The notes: generated by a model from the sequence alone, not told the origin. Shown: positions 1-6,078, numbered from the stretch's first letter. The stretch is 11,179 bases of DNA from Spirosoma fluviale (GCA_945860325.1 CAMARL010000050.1:1-11179); one strand, 5' to 3'. Numbers and translations are program-made.

Positions 1-2
1 GG

Positions 3-263
3 CCTAGTGAATTTGGGATTTCTGGCCTACTTGCCAATTGGGATATTAAAAATCGGCTGAAGGAAATATACATACCTACGTTGATGATCGGTGCCAAATA
101 TGACACCATGGATCCAAAGGCCATGGAAGAACAAAGTAAAATGGTCCAACATGGGGAATATTTGTATTGTCCAAACGGTAGCCATTTGGCGATGTGGGAT
201 GATCAAAAAATCTATATGAATGGGGTTATTTCGTTTATCAAAAAAGTGCATCAGGGGGAATAA
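3..263 (+). CDS. Proline iminopeptidase-type alpha/beta hydrolase, C-terminal end (5' truncated by window)
   Basis: This is the last 86 residues of an alpha/beta hydrolase whose frame is open from base 3 and ends with TAA at 261-263. The stretch IPTLMIGAKYDTMDP has the form of the strand-loop carrying the catalytic Asp (D34 of the visible part). PNGSHLAMWDDQ carries the catalytic His (H61). This GSH-hydrophobic-M-aromatic-DDQ ending is typical of proline iminopeptidase-family (S33) hydrolases, which remove N-terminal proline or related residues from peptides. The nucleophile Ser and the cap domain lie outside the window, so substrate class and any signal peptide cannot be judged. The gene is convergent with the Rieske gene, with about 50 bp between them and no clear terminator hairpin. 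The family call is fairly sure; the exact substrate is not. Confidence 0.8.
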   Translation, partial: PSEFGISGLLANWDIKNRLKEIYIPTLMIGAKYDTMDPKAMEEQSKMVQHGEYLYCPNGSHLAMWDDQKIYMNGVISFIKKVHQGE

Positions 264-313
264 TTCAAAAAATGACGGCTAGGCAGGCATTTGTGGATTA
301 GTTTACATGCATG

Positions 314-820
314 TCAACTAAAATCCACGGTCAATAAATCCTTATAGAGCAAGGTTTTAAACGAACGTAAGTTGCCATAAGTACTATTTGAGCTGCAATT
401 AGCCGTTTGACCTGAATCAATCCCAAAGCTATTTCCATGGTTCGCGCACTTAAATTTATTGCTATGAAAGGTCCACTGATTTTTAGTTCCCAAATGCGGA
501 CAGCAATTGTCAAAGGCCAATAAACTCGTATTGCTCTGCCTGAGCAACAGCACCCCATTATCTAAATCATTCACAAAATTTGAAGCTGTCAATAACTTCG
601 AATAAGTCGCATGCTTCAGGTTGAAATACACCTTATTTTGAACCAGTAAAAATCCCGCAGTACCTATCGACTTAATCCGATCCAAATAATCTTTTTCCTC
701 CTGGGGAACAATCACTGCTGTTTCCTCTTTTGTGTTATCACACGAATCTAGAAGAGTACTTCCTATAATGGAAAGCACCAAAGCTGGGCATGTCTTTCTA
801 GAAAATTCTCTTCTTTTCAT
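314..820 (-). CDS. Small exported Rieske [2Fe-2S] domain protein, probable Tat substrate and/or lipoprotein
   Basis: This 168-residue protein has the two Rieske cluster-binding boxes: C107-P-H109 (in CCPHLG) and C125-A-N-H128 (in CANHGNSFG), separated by 15 residues. Two Cys and two His would bind one [2Fe-2S] cluster. The downstream GNSF...G-Q-T pattern also fits a Rieske fold. The N-terminus MKRREFSRK has a twin-arginine RRxF motif, followed by a hydrophobic segment and LLDSC (C27), an imperfect lipobox. Export by Tat as a folded iron-sulfur protein, perhaps with lipid anchoring, is therefore likely. There is no oxygenase catalytic domain, so it looks like a stand-alone electron carrier or sensor; the partner is unknown. 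It is transcribed away from the DUF1800/DUF1501 operon, with 78 bp between the start codons. The start is chosen because it places RR at residues 3-4. Residues 106-107 are both Cys; C107 fits the motif spacing. Confidence 0.85.
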   Translation of the reverse strand: MKRREFSRKTCPALVLSIIGSTLLDSCDNTKEETAVIVPQEEKDYLDRIKSIGTAGFLLVQNKVYFNLKHATYSKLLTASNFVNDLDNGVLLLRQSNTSLLAFDNCCPHLGTKNQWTFHSNKFKCANHGNSFGIDSGQTANCSSNSTYGNLRSFKTLLYKDLLTVDFS

Positions 821-842
821 GGATTTAAAAAATGATCATTAA

Positions 843-898
843 ATCAGTTATAGCAATTTTTAAAATAAATATTTTATATTTGACGACTGATATTTCTA
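843..898 (+). promoter_or_regulatory. Promoter of operon copy 1 with flanking inverted repeat
   Basis: TATATTTG at 875-882 matches the Bacteroidota -7 consensus TAnnTTTG. It lies 16 nt before the DUF1800 ATG, so the leader should be only about 10 nt. No good -33 TTTG is visible. ATCAGT at 843-848 and ACTGAT at 886-891 form inverted arms around the promoter. The same box and arms occur before copy 2 (6079-6128), where the arms match over 7 bp. The same 78-bp region must also hold the leftward promoter of the Rieske gene, for which no convincing box was found. Confidence 0.6.
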
Positions 899-2647
899 AT
901 GCAAAATACAAAAAATGTAGATTTAGTTGCTCAATTTCGTAAAGAAAACGTTGATTTCTCTAAAATTGAACAGGCCCGAGCATCCAGAACTGTTGTCAAC
1001 ACTGGCCTTGAAGCTTATACCGGAACTTGGGGAATCGCTCAAAAGAAACATCTATTAAATCGTGTTTTAACAGGTTACGCAAATAGGCATTTATTAGACC
1101 TCAACAACCTTTCTCTACAAAAATCTTTAGACTTAATCTTTACGCCTGAAAAACAACCGAGTGTTCCGGTCAATGACTATGATTATGAAATCACAAAGGA
1201 AGAAACCGAAAAACAAGGTTTCTTTTATATAGAGCCTGGAAAAGAATATGCCTTTGCACCAGAACCCAAAGGAGTACCGGGGCCAAGGTATAATTCACAT
1301 GAAGCTTGGCTTTTTAGAAACATGATCCAGCAAGGTACTTCTATCCACTGGCGAATGTTATTCTTCCTAAAAAACTTATTAGTTGCTAGCGGAGGAAGTG
1401 TCAAAATGCTATATCAATACTACATGTTGCTTTTCAATTCCTCTTTTAAAAGTTATAAATCCACCATTTACAAAATTACCATTGATCCAATGATGTTGGA
1501 TTACTTAAACCTGCAAAATAGTCTTAAAAATAAACCTGACGAGAATTATGCTCGAGAATTACAGGAATTATTTACCGTAGGAAAAGGACCGAATTCGCAA
1601 TATACCGAGGATGACGTCAGTACAATGGCCCGGTTATTAGTGGGTTGGCAATTTAGTTATGAAAGTAAAGAAAAAATAAATGGCCCCATTAGCAATACAT
1701 TCAGCGAAGGGAACCATGATTCCTCAGATAAACAATTCTCAGCTTTTTATGGCAATCGCGTTATAAAAGGCCGAGAAGGCCAGGATGGTGAAAAAGAATT
1801 AGATGAAGCCATCGACATGATTTTTAGTACAAATGAATGTGCTATGTACCTGTGCAGAAGGCTGTATCAATTTTTCTGTTACCCAATCATTGATGATACC
1901 GTGGAGAAAAATGTCATTACACCCATGGCTGATTTATTGCGTAAAAATAATTATGAACTTATAGTTCCGCTTCGTGCACTTTTAGGAAGTGATCATTTTT
2001 ACGATACTTCATTTTACAATTCCATGATCAAATCTCCCATTGAATTTATGTTTGGGTTTTATAAAGAATTTGACTTGAATTTGTTTAATACCACAACTGG
2101 AGGGGATATTCCAAAAAAATTCTCAGACCCGCTAACAGCTAATTTTTATAAATTTAAAAACTTGCAATGGGAGATGAGTAACATAGGATTGAACTTTACC
2201 AATCCACCCAGCGTATCGGGTTGGCCTGCCTATTACCAAGCCCCTGTCTACGATTTATTTTGGATCAATTCGGACACAATTGCTAAAAGGTCCAATTCAG
2301 GAAATGCCATTGCCAAGTGGGGCTTATATATAGGTTCAGGTGATATCAAAGGAAATATTCACGTACAAATAGACAAAATTAAATTTGTCAGCAGTTTAAA
2401 ATCACCTGATAACATCGACCTAGTTATTGATGAAACGGTAGAAAGGATCATGTGTGCTCCTATTTCCACTAAGGCCAAAGCACGTATTAAAGCAAGCGTT
2501 TTGGCAGGAAATGCCGCGTCTTATTATACGCAATTATATCAGACGCATATGAGTAAGCCGACTGAAGAGACTAGGTCAACGTTAAGTAACCGATTAGAAA
2601 ATTTGTTTGGTGCCTTATTCCAAATGGGAGAAATCCACTTGTTTTAA
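899..2647 (+). CDS. DUF1800 family protein, copy 1
   Basis: This 582-residue protein has the conserved landmarks of the DUF1800 family in order. There is a KKHLLNR box at 49-55, close to the usual H-L-L-x-R motif. The hallmark PDENYARELQELFTVGKG is at 213-230, followed by YTEDDVSTMARLLVGWQ at 235-251. An HD pair lies at 273-274, and PPSVSGWPAYYQ at 436-447. The length is normal for the family. No signal peptide, lipobox or membrane segment is visible; the N-terminus is polar, and the promoter sits only 16 nt upstream, so the start is not mis-called. The protein should therefore remain in the cytoplasm unless carried out by a partner. The family is usually encoded next to DUF1501 genes, as here, with a 1-nt gap. 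Its biochemical role is not established. Compared with copy 2 it has extra Cys residues (C319, C519). Confidence 0.93.
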   Translation: MQNTKNVDLVAQFRKENVDFSKIEQARASRTVVNTGLEAYTGTWGIAQKKHLLNRVLTGYANRHLLDLNNLSLQKSLDLIFTPEKQPSVPVNDYDYEITKEETEKQGFFYIEPGKEYAFAPEPKGVPGPRYNSHEAWLFRNMIQQGTSIHWRMLFFLKNLLVASGGSVKMLYQYYMLLFNSSFKSYKSTIYKITIDPMMLDYLNLQNSLKNKPDENYARELQELFTVGKGPNSQYTEDDVSTMARLLVGWQFSYESKEKINGPISNTFSEGNHDSSDKQFSAFYGNRVIKGREGQDGEKELDEAIDMIFSTNECAMYLCRRLYQFFCYPIIDDTVEKNVITPMADLLRKNNYELIVPLRALLGSDHFYDTSFYNSMIKSPIEFMFGFYKEFDLNLFNTTTGGDIPKKFSDPLTANFYKFKNLQWEMSNIGLNFTNPPSVSGWPAYYQAPVYDLFWINSDTIAKRSNSGNAIAKWGLYIGSGDIKGNIHVQIDKIKFVSSLKSPDNIDLVIDETVERIMCAPISTKAKARIKASVLAGNAASYYTQLYQTHMSKPTEETRSTLSNRLENLFGALFQMGEIHLF

Positions 2648-2648
2648 T

Positions 2649-4748
2649 ATGAATAGAAGGAAATTTATACATCAAATGTCACATGCGGCAGCATTGCCCG
2701 CATTGTTTTCTTCTATTCCATACGAATCACTAGGTTTTGGATCACAATCCGCATTAGCTCAAACAGTGGCCGAAGGTAACATTTTAGTGGTCATCGTTTT
2801 AAGTGGAGGTAATGATGGGTTAAATACCGTCATTCCGTTGAATATGTTGTCTAAATTGAATAGTATTCGGTCGACAGTCATGTTGCCGGACAACAAAATA
2901 TTGCCATTGGAAGGTACTGAATTAGGGCTTCATCCATCCCTAAAAGGTTTTCAATCTTTGCATAAGGAAAATCGATTGAAAATTGTGCAGGCTGTGGCCT
3001 ATCCCCAGCCAAGTTATTCGCATTTTAGGTCGATGGACATTTGGGATTCAGCTTCAGATGGCAATATAAACGAAAATAGTGGTTGGGCCGCACGCTACAT
3101 TGAGGCCAAACATCCCAATTTTCCAGAAGCTTACCCTACTGAATTATTTCCACATCCATTATCCATGGAAATTGGTTCGAATTCTTCTTTACTTTTTACA
3201 GGAAAAAAATCTTTTACTAGTATAGTAGCTTCAAACCCAGAATCATTTTTTGAAATCATTAATGAATTTGATAATAATTACCCATCTACGCCCATTGGTG
3301 AGAAGCTAAAATATTTACAGCTCATGGCCAAGCAGTCGAATGCCTATGGAAAAGTGCTAAAAGAACAATACCAAAAAGGCGCCGACTACGCTTTTCCTAG
3401 AAGTAATTTGGCAGACCAGTTGAAAATAGTCAGCCGACTGATTTCAGGGGGATTACAAACTAGAATATATAAAGTTCAGATTGGCGGTTTTGATACTCAT
3501 AGTGCTCAGGTGGATCCTTCAGATAAAACAAAAGGTGCTCATGCTAACCTGCTAAAAGAATTGGACGAGGCCGTGGTTGCTTTTATGAAAAGTTTGGACC
3601 AAATGGGGAAATCGGATCGAGTGTTGGGCATGTGCGTTTCGGAATTTGGGAGAACGGTTCATTCCAATGGAACGAATGGAACAGATCACGGTACTGTTTC
3701 GCCGGTTATTTTGTTTGGTAATAAAGTGGATCCAAAGGTGGTTGGCAAAAATCCAATCATTCCTGACAACACGAAATATTCCTACGAGATGGACATGCAA
3801 TACGATTTCCGTCAGGTTTATGCGTCCGTCATGAACCAATGGATGGGAGGGACAAAATCGTTCACAAAAGATATTTTATTTAAAGACTTCACGCAAGTTC
3901 CCATTATCCAGTCGGCCTACATCGATTCAGACGAAGATGGTATACCGGATGTTATCGATAAATGCAACGATACGCCAATAGGCGCTTTGGTAGATGTCAA
4001 TGGCTGTGAAATCTTTACCTTGCCATCAAATAATTTCAAGGTAGAAGTGGTGGCTACCACGTGTATAGGGGCTAATAATGGATCCTTAAAAGTATCGGTT
4101 CTGAATACCAACTATTCCTATTCATTAACCGTCAAAGGACCTAACAAATACGAAAAACAGGTTATTATGCCCAAAGGAGTGGCAAACAGCGTGTTGAATG
4201 GTTTGGTTTTAGGTGAATATAACATGGTCTTTACGGTGGAAAATATAAAAAATTTCCAACAAGCCTTTGATGTAAAAATCACTGAACCGGCACCATTGGT
4301 TGTGCAATCGACCATCGACACAAGAAATAAATCAATGAGTATCCAACTCGGCGGCGCTACTAATTACCTCGTACAAATAAATGAGGTGAGCTTTAAAGTG
4401 ACGGAGGCCAATTGGTCTACTGCCTTACCCGCTGGCTTAGTGAAACTACAAGTGAGTACCGATTTAAATTGCCAAGGCATTTATGTCAAAGAATTTTTTG
4501 TTTCAGAGTCGGTCAGTGCATTTCCAAATCCAACCACAGGACCTGTTTCATTACATGTGCATGGAATAGACAAAAAAGTCGATATTTCCATCATCAATGC
4601 CGCGGGATTAGCAATTTCCAATCAAAATCACGCGGTTCCTTCGTCTAGGTTGGTCGGCTTGGATTTAAGTACCTTTTTTGCGGGTCTTTATTTAATTCGG
4701 GTCCAAGGGGAAACCGTGGATCAAACACTAAAAATAATTAAGCTATGA
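2649..4748 (+). CDS. DUF1501 family protein with Tat signal, TSP3 repeat, SprB-like domain and T9SS sorting tail, copy 1
   Basis: This 699-residue secreted protein starts at ATG 2649 and not at the upstream in-frame ATG 2607, because MNRRKFIHQM then puts a twin-arginine RRKF at residues 3-6, followed by a hydrophobic stretch and a likely ALA/Q cleavage near 37. The DUF1501 domain covers about 45-415, with GGNDGLNT (53-60), YSHFRSMDIWDSA (123-135), GGFDTHSAQ (279-287), SEFGRT (331-336) and GTDHGT (344-349). This family resembles the alkaline phosphatase/sulfatase fold, and the Asp/His motifs suggest a metal site. Next come a calcium-binding thrombospondin type 3-like repeat (426-453, D-rich with C439 and C453), an SprB-like repeat (about 465-548), a further beta region, and a T9SS type A sorting domain (about 620-699: AFPNPTTGP to TLKIIKL). 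It should end at the cell surface or outside. The substrate is unknown. Confidence 0.93.
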   Translation: MNRRKFIHQMSHAAALPALFSSIPYESLGFGSQSALAQTVAEGNILVVIVLSGGNDGLNTVIPLNMLSKLNSIRSTVMLPDNKILPLEGTELGLHPSLKGFQSLHKENRLKIVQAVAYPQPSYSHFRSMDIWDSASDGNINENSGWAARYIEAKHPNFPEAYPTELFPHPLSMEIGSNSSLLFTGKKSFTSIVASNPESFFEIINEFDNNYPSTPIGEKLKYLQLMAKQSNAYGKVLKEQYQKGADYAFPRSNLADQLKIVSRLISGGLQTRIYKVQIGGFDTHSAQVDPSDKTKGAHANLLKELDEAVVAFMKSLDQMGKSDRVLGMCVSEFGRTVHSNGTNGTDHGTVSPVILFGNKVDPKVVGKNPIIPDNTKYSYEMDMQYDFRQVYASVMNQWMGGTKSFTKDILFKDFTQVPIIQSAYIDSDEDGIPDVIDKCNDTPIGALVDVNGCEIFTLPSNNFKVEVVATTCIGANNGSLKVSVLNTNYSYSLTVKGPNKYEKQVIMPKGVANSVLNGLVLGEYNMVFTVENIKNFQQAFDVKITEPAPLVVQSTIDTRNKSMSIQLGGATNYLVQINEVSFKVTEANWSTALPAGLVKLQVSTDLNCQGIYVKEFFVSESVSAFPNPTTGPVSLHVHGIDKKVDISIINAAGLAISNQNHAVPSSRLVGLDLSTFFAGLYLIRVQGETVDQTLKIIKL

Positions 4749-5452
4749 AATATCTAGGAATTTTATGGATTAGCTTATTGATATTTGCCTGCTCAAAAGG
4801 TGGCGAAACGATCACACCGGCAGTAGTTGTGCTCCCGCCGACGGCCGCGTCACTTACCTTGCCGACCAACAACACAGTTTGTTATGAGGGAAGTAATATA
4901 TCGAGTTTAACGTCCGATGTTTCATTTTCTTGGGCTACGGCAAAGGATACGGATGTGTACGATTTAGTGATCACTAATCTAAACACCTCAATCAATACCA
5001 CAAAATCAGTCAATAGTGAAAACAAAGCCACTGTAACCCTTTATAAAGGCACGCCGTACCGTTGGTATGTCATTTCCAAATCCAACAAATCCAAAGAAAC
5101 GGCTAGTAGTGAAGTTTGGAAATTTTACCTAGCCGGCGATGGCGCTTCCACCTTTGCCCCTTTTCCGGCGGTCATGATAGCTCCTGTCAGTGGCGCAAGC
5201 GTGACACCTAATGCAGGAAAAGTCAATCTTATTTGGTCAGGTGCAGATGCCGACAGCAAGGTATTAAGTTATGAAATTTATATAGACACTGATCAAGCTA
5301 AAGTTTTAAATAGGCAGGTCGCACCGAGCGCCACATCCAGTTCTAATCTTTCGGTAACGGTAAAATCAGGCTCTGTCTATTATTGGTCAGTGAAAACGAG
5401 CGACGGAGTTTTAAGCTCCTATACGATACCTTATAGCTTTAGAGTTAATTAA
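4745..5452 (+). CDS. Lipoprotein with two Ig/FN3-like domains, copy 1
   Basis: This 235-residue protein has a short signal sequence ending in LLIFAC, with lipidation expected at C16, so it should be anchored in the outer or inner membrane. A Pro/Thr-rich linker leads into two beta-sandwich-like modules. The first covers about 33-130 (FSWATAKDTDVYDLVIT, then YRWYVISKS and VWKFYL). The second covers about 142-235 (VNLIWSGADADSKVLSYEIYI, then YYWSVKTSDG and YSFRV). The W-x-x-D-x-D...Y-E-x-Y and Y-x-W-x-V pattern is common in extracellular FN3/Ig-like domains of Bacteroidota, which usually bind proteins or glycans. No catalytic motif is seen. Its ATG overlaps the DUF1501 stop as ATGA, which suggests translational coupling and a shared task. 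The exact partner is inferred, not shown. Confidence 0.85.
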   Translation: MKYLGILWISLLIFACSKGGETITPAVVVLPPTAASLTLPTNNTVCYEGSNISSLTSDVSFSWATAKDTDVYDLVITNLNTSINTTKSVNSENKATVTLYKGTPYRWYVISKSNKSKETASSEVWKFYLAGDGASTFAPFPAVMIAPVSGASVTPNAGKVNLIWSGADADSKVLSYEIYIDTDQAKVLNRQVAPSATSSSNLSVTVKSGSVYYWSVKTSDGVLSSYTIPYSFRVN

Positions 5453-5622
5453 AAACCAATTATTTTCTTTGCTTTTTCAAGCATCCATTGGAAAAAATGT
5501 ATCATTTTTTTGATAAGCAAATAAATACCCCTTAGACCAATCGAAGTTACAATGGACTGCCAACCGTAACCGAGTAGCATGCCAATCATCAAAGCCAACG
5601 CTAAGTATTTTCGAGCGGGCAT
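5449..5622 (-). CDS. Putative small membrane protein, 57 residues
   Basis: This unrecognised ORF begins MPARKYLALALMIGMLLG. It has a basic N-terminus and a hydrophobic segment at about 6-18, a second apolar stretch at about 22-37, and a Lys-rich amphipathic C-terminal part (KKMIHFFQWMLEKAKKIIGF). The layout fits a small inner-membrane protein. Its stop overlaps the stop of the convergent lipoprotein gene by 2 nt. Against it, a leftward terminator sits immediately upstream (5646-5675), leaving almost no room for a promoter, and nothing equivalent follows operon copy 2. It may be a real small gene or a chance frame in A/T-rich DNA. Confidence 0.35.
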   Translation of the reverse strand: MPARKYLALALMIGMLLGYGWQSIVTSIGLRGIYLLIKKMIHFFQWMLEKAKKIIGF

Positions 5623-5645
5623 ATTTTTTAATATTTTTAGAACTG

Positions 5646-5675
5646 TTAAAAAAATAAGCCCAAGAAGGGCTTATT
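5646..5675 (-). terminator. Intrinsic terminator, leftward
   Basis: A perfect 9-bp stem, AATAAGCCC (5653-5661) with GGGCTTATT (5667-5675), has a 5-nt loop. Read leftward it runs directly into seven T's, the form of a Rho-independent terminator. On the + strand no T-run follows directly. It closes a leftward unit that includes the Lys/Glu-rich ORF. Confidence 0.75.
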
Positions 5676-5780
5676 GGTAATTCGACTTATTTTTTTTCTC
5701 TCTTCTTCCTCTTTCTTTTCCTTAGGAGTTTTAGTTGCCTCCTTCTTTTCGGATTTTTTTGAATTAATCCCTTTGAACAT
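5646..5780 (-). CDS. Small Lys/Glu-rich hypothetical ORF, possible frameshift at an A8 run
   Basis: From ATG 5780 this leftward ORF gives 44 residues. It begins MFKGINSKKSEKK, continues with a highly charged KEKKEEEERKK stretch, and then a tail (ISRITNKPFLGLFF) encoded by the terminator hairpin itself, which is unnatural. The frame crosses an A8 run (T8 on the + strand, 5690-5697). With seven A's the frame would stop right after ERKK, just before the terminator. The gene may therefore really encode a peptide of about 30 residues, with an indel in the homopolymer. An in-frame TTG at 5840 would add 20 residues. No family is recognised. Confidence 0.3.
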   Translation of the reverse strand: MFKGINSKKSEKKEATKTPKEKKEEEERKKISRITNKPFLGLFF

Positions 5781-5797
5781 CTTAGTATCGATTTGAA

Positions 5798-5829
5798 ATA
5801 AAAGAATCCACCCTTTTGAGGTAGATTCT
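5798..5829 (-). terminator. Second intrinsic terminator, leftward
   Basis: AGAATCCACC (5803-5812) pairs with GGTAGATTCT (5820-5829) over 10 positions, including one G-U pair in the leftward RNA, with a 7-nt loop. Read leftward it is followed by TTTTATTTC. The form is that of common Bacteroidota terminators. No intact leftward gene lies just upstream (5830-6055), so it may be the leftover end of a lost gene. Confidence 0.6.
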
Positions 5830-5966
5830 GGCGGTCCCAAAGGAAATCAGCGACAGTAGATTTATCCAGTCTTTTAGTTGGGAATTATTGATTGAATTCA
5901 ACATAACAAACCAATTATTAAGTGAGTGTGCTGTAAATAACTAAACAGGGGGGGGTAGTGTTTGGG

Positions 5967-5994
5967 TTAGCTAATTAAAAGTTCTTTAGCTAAA
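5967..5994. promoter_or_regulatory. Two TTAGCTAA palindromes 19 bp apart
   Basis: TTAGCTAA occurs at 5967-5974 and again at 5986-5993, where the palindrome extends to 10 bp (TTTAGCTAAA). The sites are 19 bp apart, centre to centre, close to two helical turns, which would suit paired regulator binding. They could also fold into one hairpin with an 11-nt loop. They lie about 140 bp before operon copy 2 and have no counterpart before copy 1. Confidence 0.3.
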
Positions 5995-6023
5995 AATTTG
6001 ATATGCGAACGTCGCAATTTGTT

Positions 6024-6056
6024 TTAAAAGCGAGTATTTAGATGAATTCTTTTCAT
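6024..6056 (-). pseudogene. Remnant of the Rieske gene 5' end at the left edge of copy 2
   Basis: Read leftward, the sequence starts ATGAAAAGA and then continues with AATT and TCTA matching the first codons of the Rieske gene at 820, apart from a small deletion. The frame gives MKRIHLNTRF and then stops. Its ATG lies 5236 bp from the Rieske ATG, matching the 5237-bp repeat period within one base. The downstream body of the Rieske gene is absent. The match is short, so the call is tentative. Confidence 0.4.
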
Positions 6057-6078
6057 TGATTAAATAAATGACTGTTAA

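Larger units (their letters stand above)
820..5452 (+). repeat. Tandem duplication, copy 1 (promoter plus three-gene operon)
   Basis: This block recurs at 6056-10692 in the same orientation. The three start codons at 899, 2649 and 4745 map to 6136, 7886 and 9982, all exactly 5237 bp later. Similarity starts near the Rieske start codon and stops at the stop codon of the lipoprotein gene; the flanks beyond are unrelated. No transposase or terminal inverted repeats accompany it, so this is a plain tandem duplication and not a mobile element. Confidence 0.95.
5453..6055. other. Spacer between operon copies: small leftward ORFs, two leftward terminators, palindromes
   Basis: This stretch is present only after copy 1; the sequence after copy 2 is different. 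It contains no sizeable gene. It holds a 57-residue hydrophobic leftward ORF, a K/E-rich leftward ORF, two intrinsic terminators facing left (5646-5675 and 5798-5829), a G8 run (5948-5955) and two TTAGCTAA palindromes. A further leftward 40-residue ORF (5782-5904, starting MLNSINNSQLKDW) runs through the second terminator and is probably debris. No clear rightward terminator for operon copy 1 was found. The overall look is of decayed small genes. Confidence 0.6.

Noticed and set aside
27..251. A 74-residue leftward ORF over the hydrolase end.
   Set aside because: It is antisense to a gene with clear catalytic motifs.
305..314. Perfect 10-bp palindrome ACATGCATGT at the end of the Rieske gene.
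   Set aside because: It has no loop and no T-run, so it is not a terminator, and it overlaps the stop codon with no promoter nearby.
331..558. A 75-residue leftward ORF within the Rieske gene.
   Set aside because: It is a shifted frame of the Rieske coding sequence and lacks any motif.
831..840. Perfect 10-bp palindrome AATGATCATT in the divergent promoter region.
   Set aside because: It is not kept in copy 2, where the matching bases read AATGACTGTT, so there is no support for an operator.
2607..2648. Upstream in-frame ATG that would lengthen the DUF1501 protein by 14 residues (also at 7844 in copy 2).
   Set aside because: It lies inside the DUF1800 gene and would bury the twin-arginine signal behind a polar extension. 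ATG 2649 gives a normal signal peptide and a 1-nt junction.
3552..4321. Antisense and offset ORFs of 60-95 residues inside the DUF1501 gene (also in copy 2).
   Set aside because: They lie opposite or out of frame with a strongly conserved coding region, have no family features, and recur in copy 2 only because the host gene is repeated.
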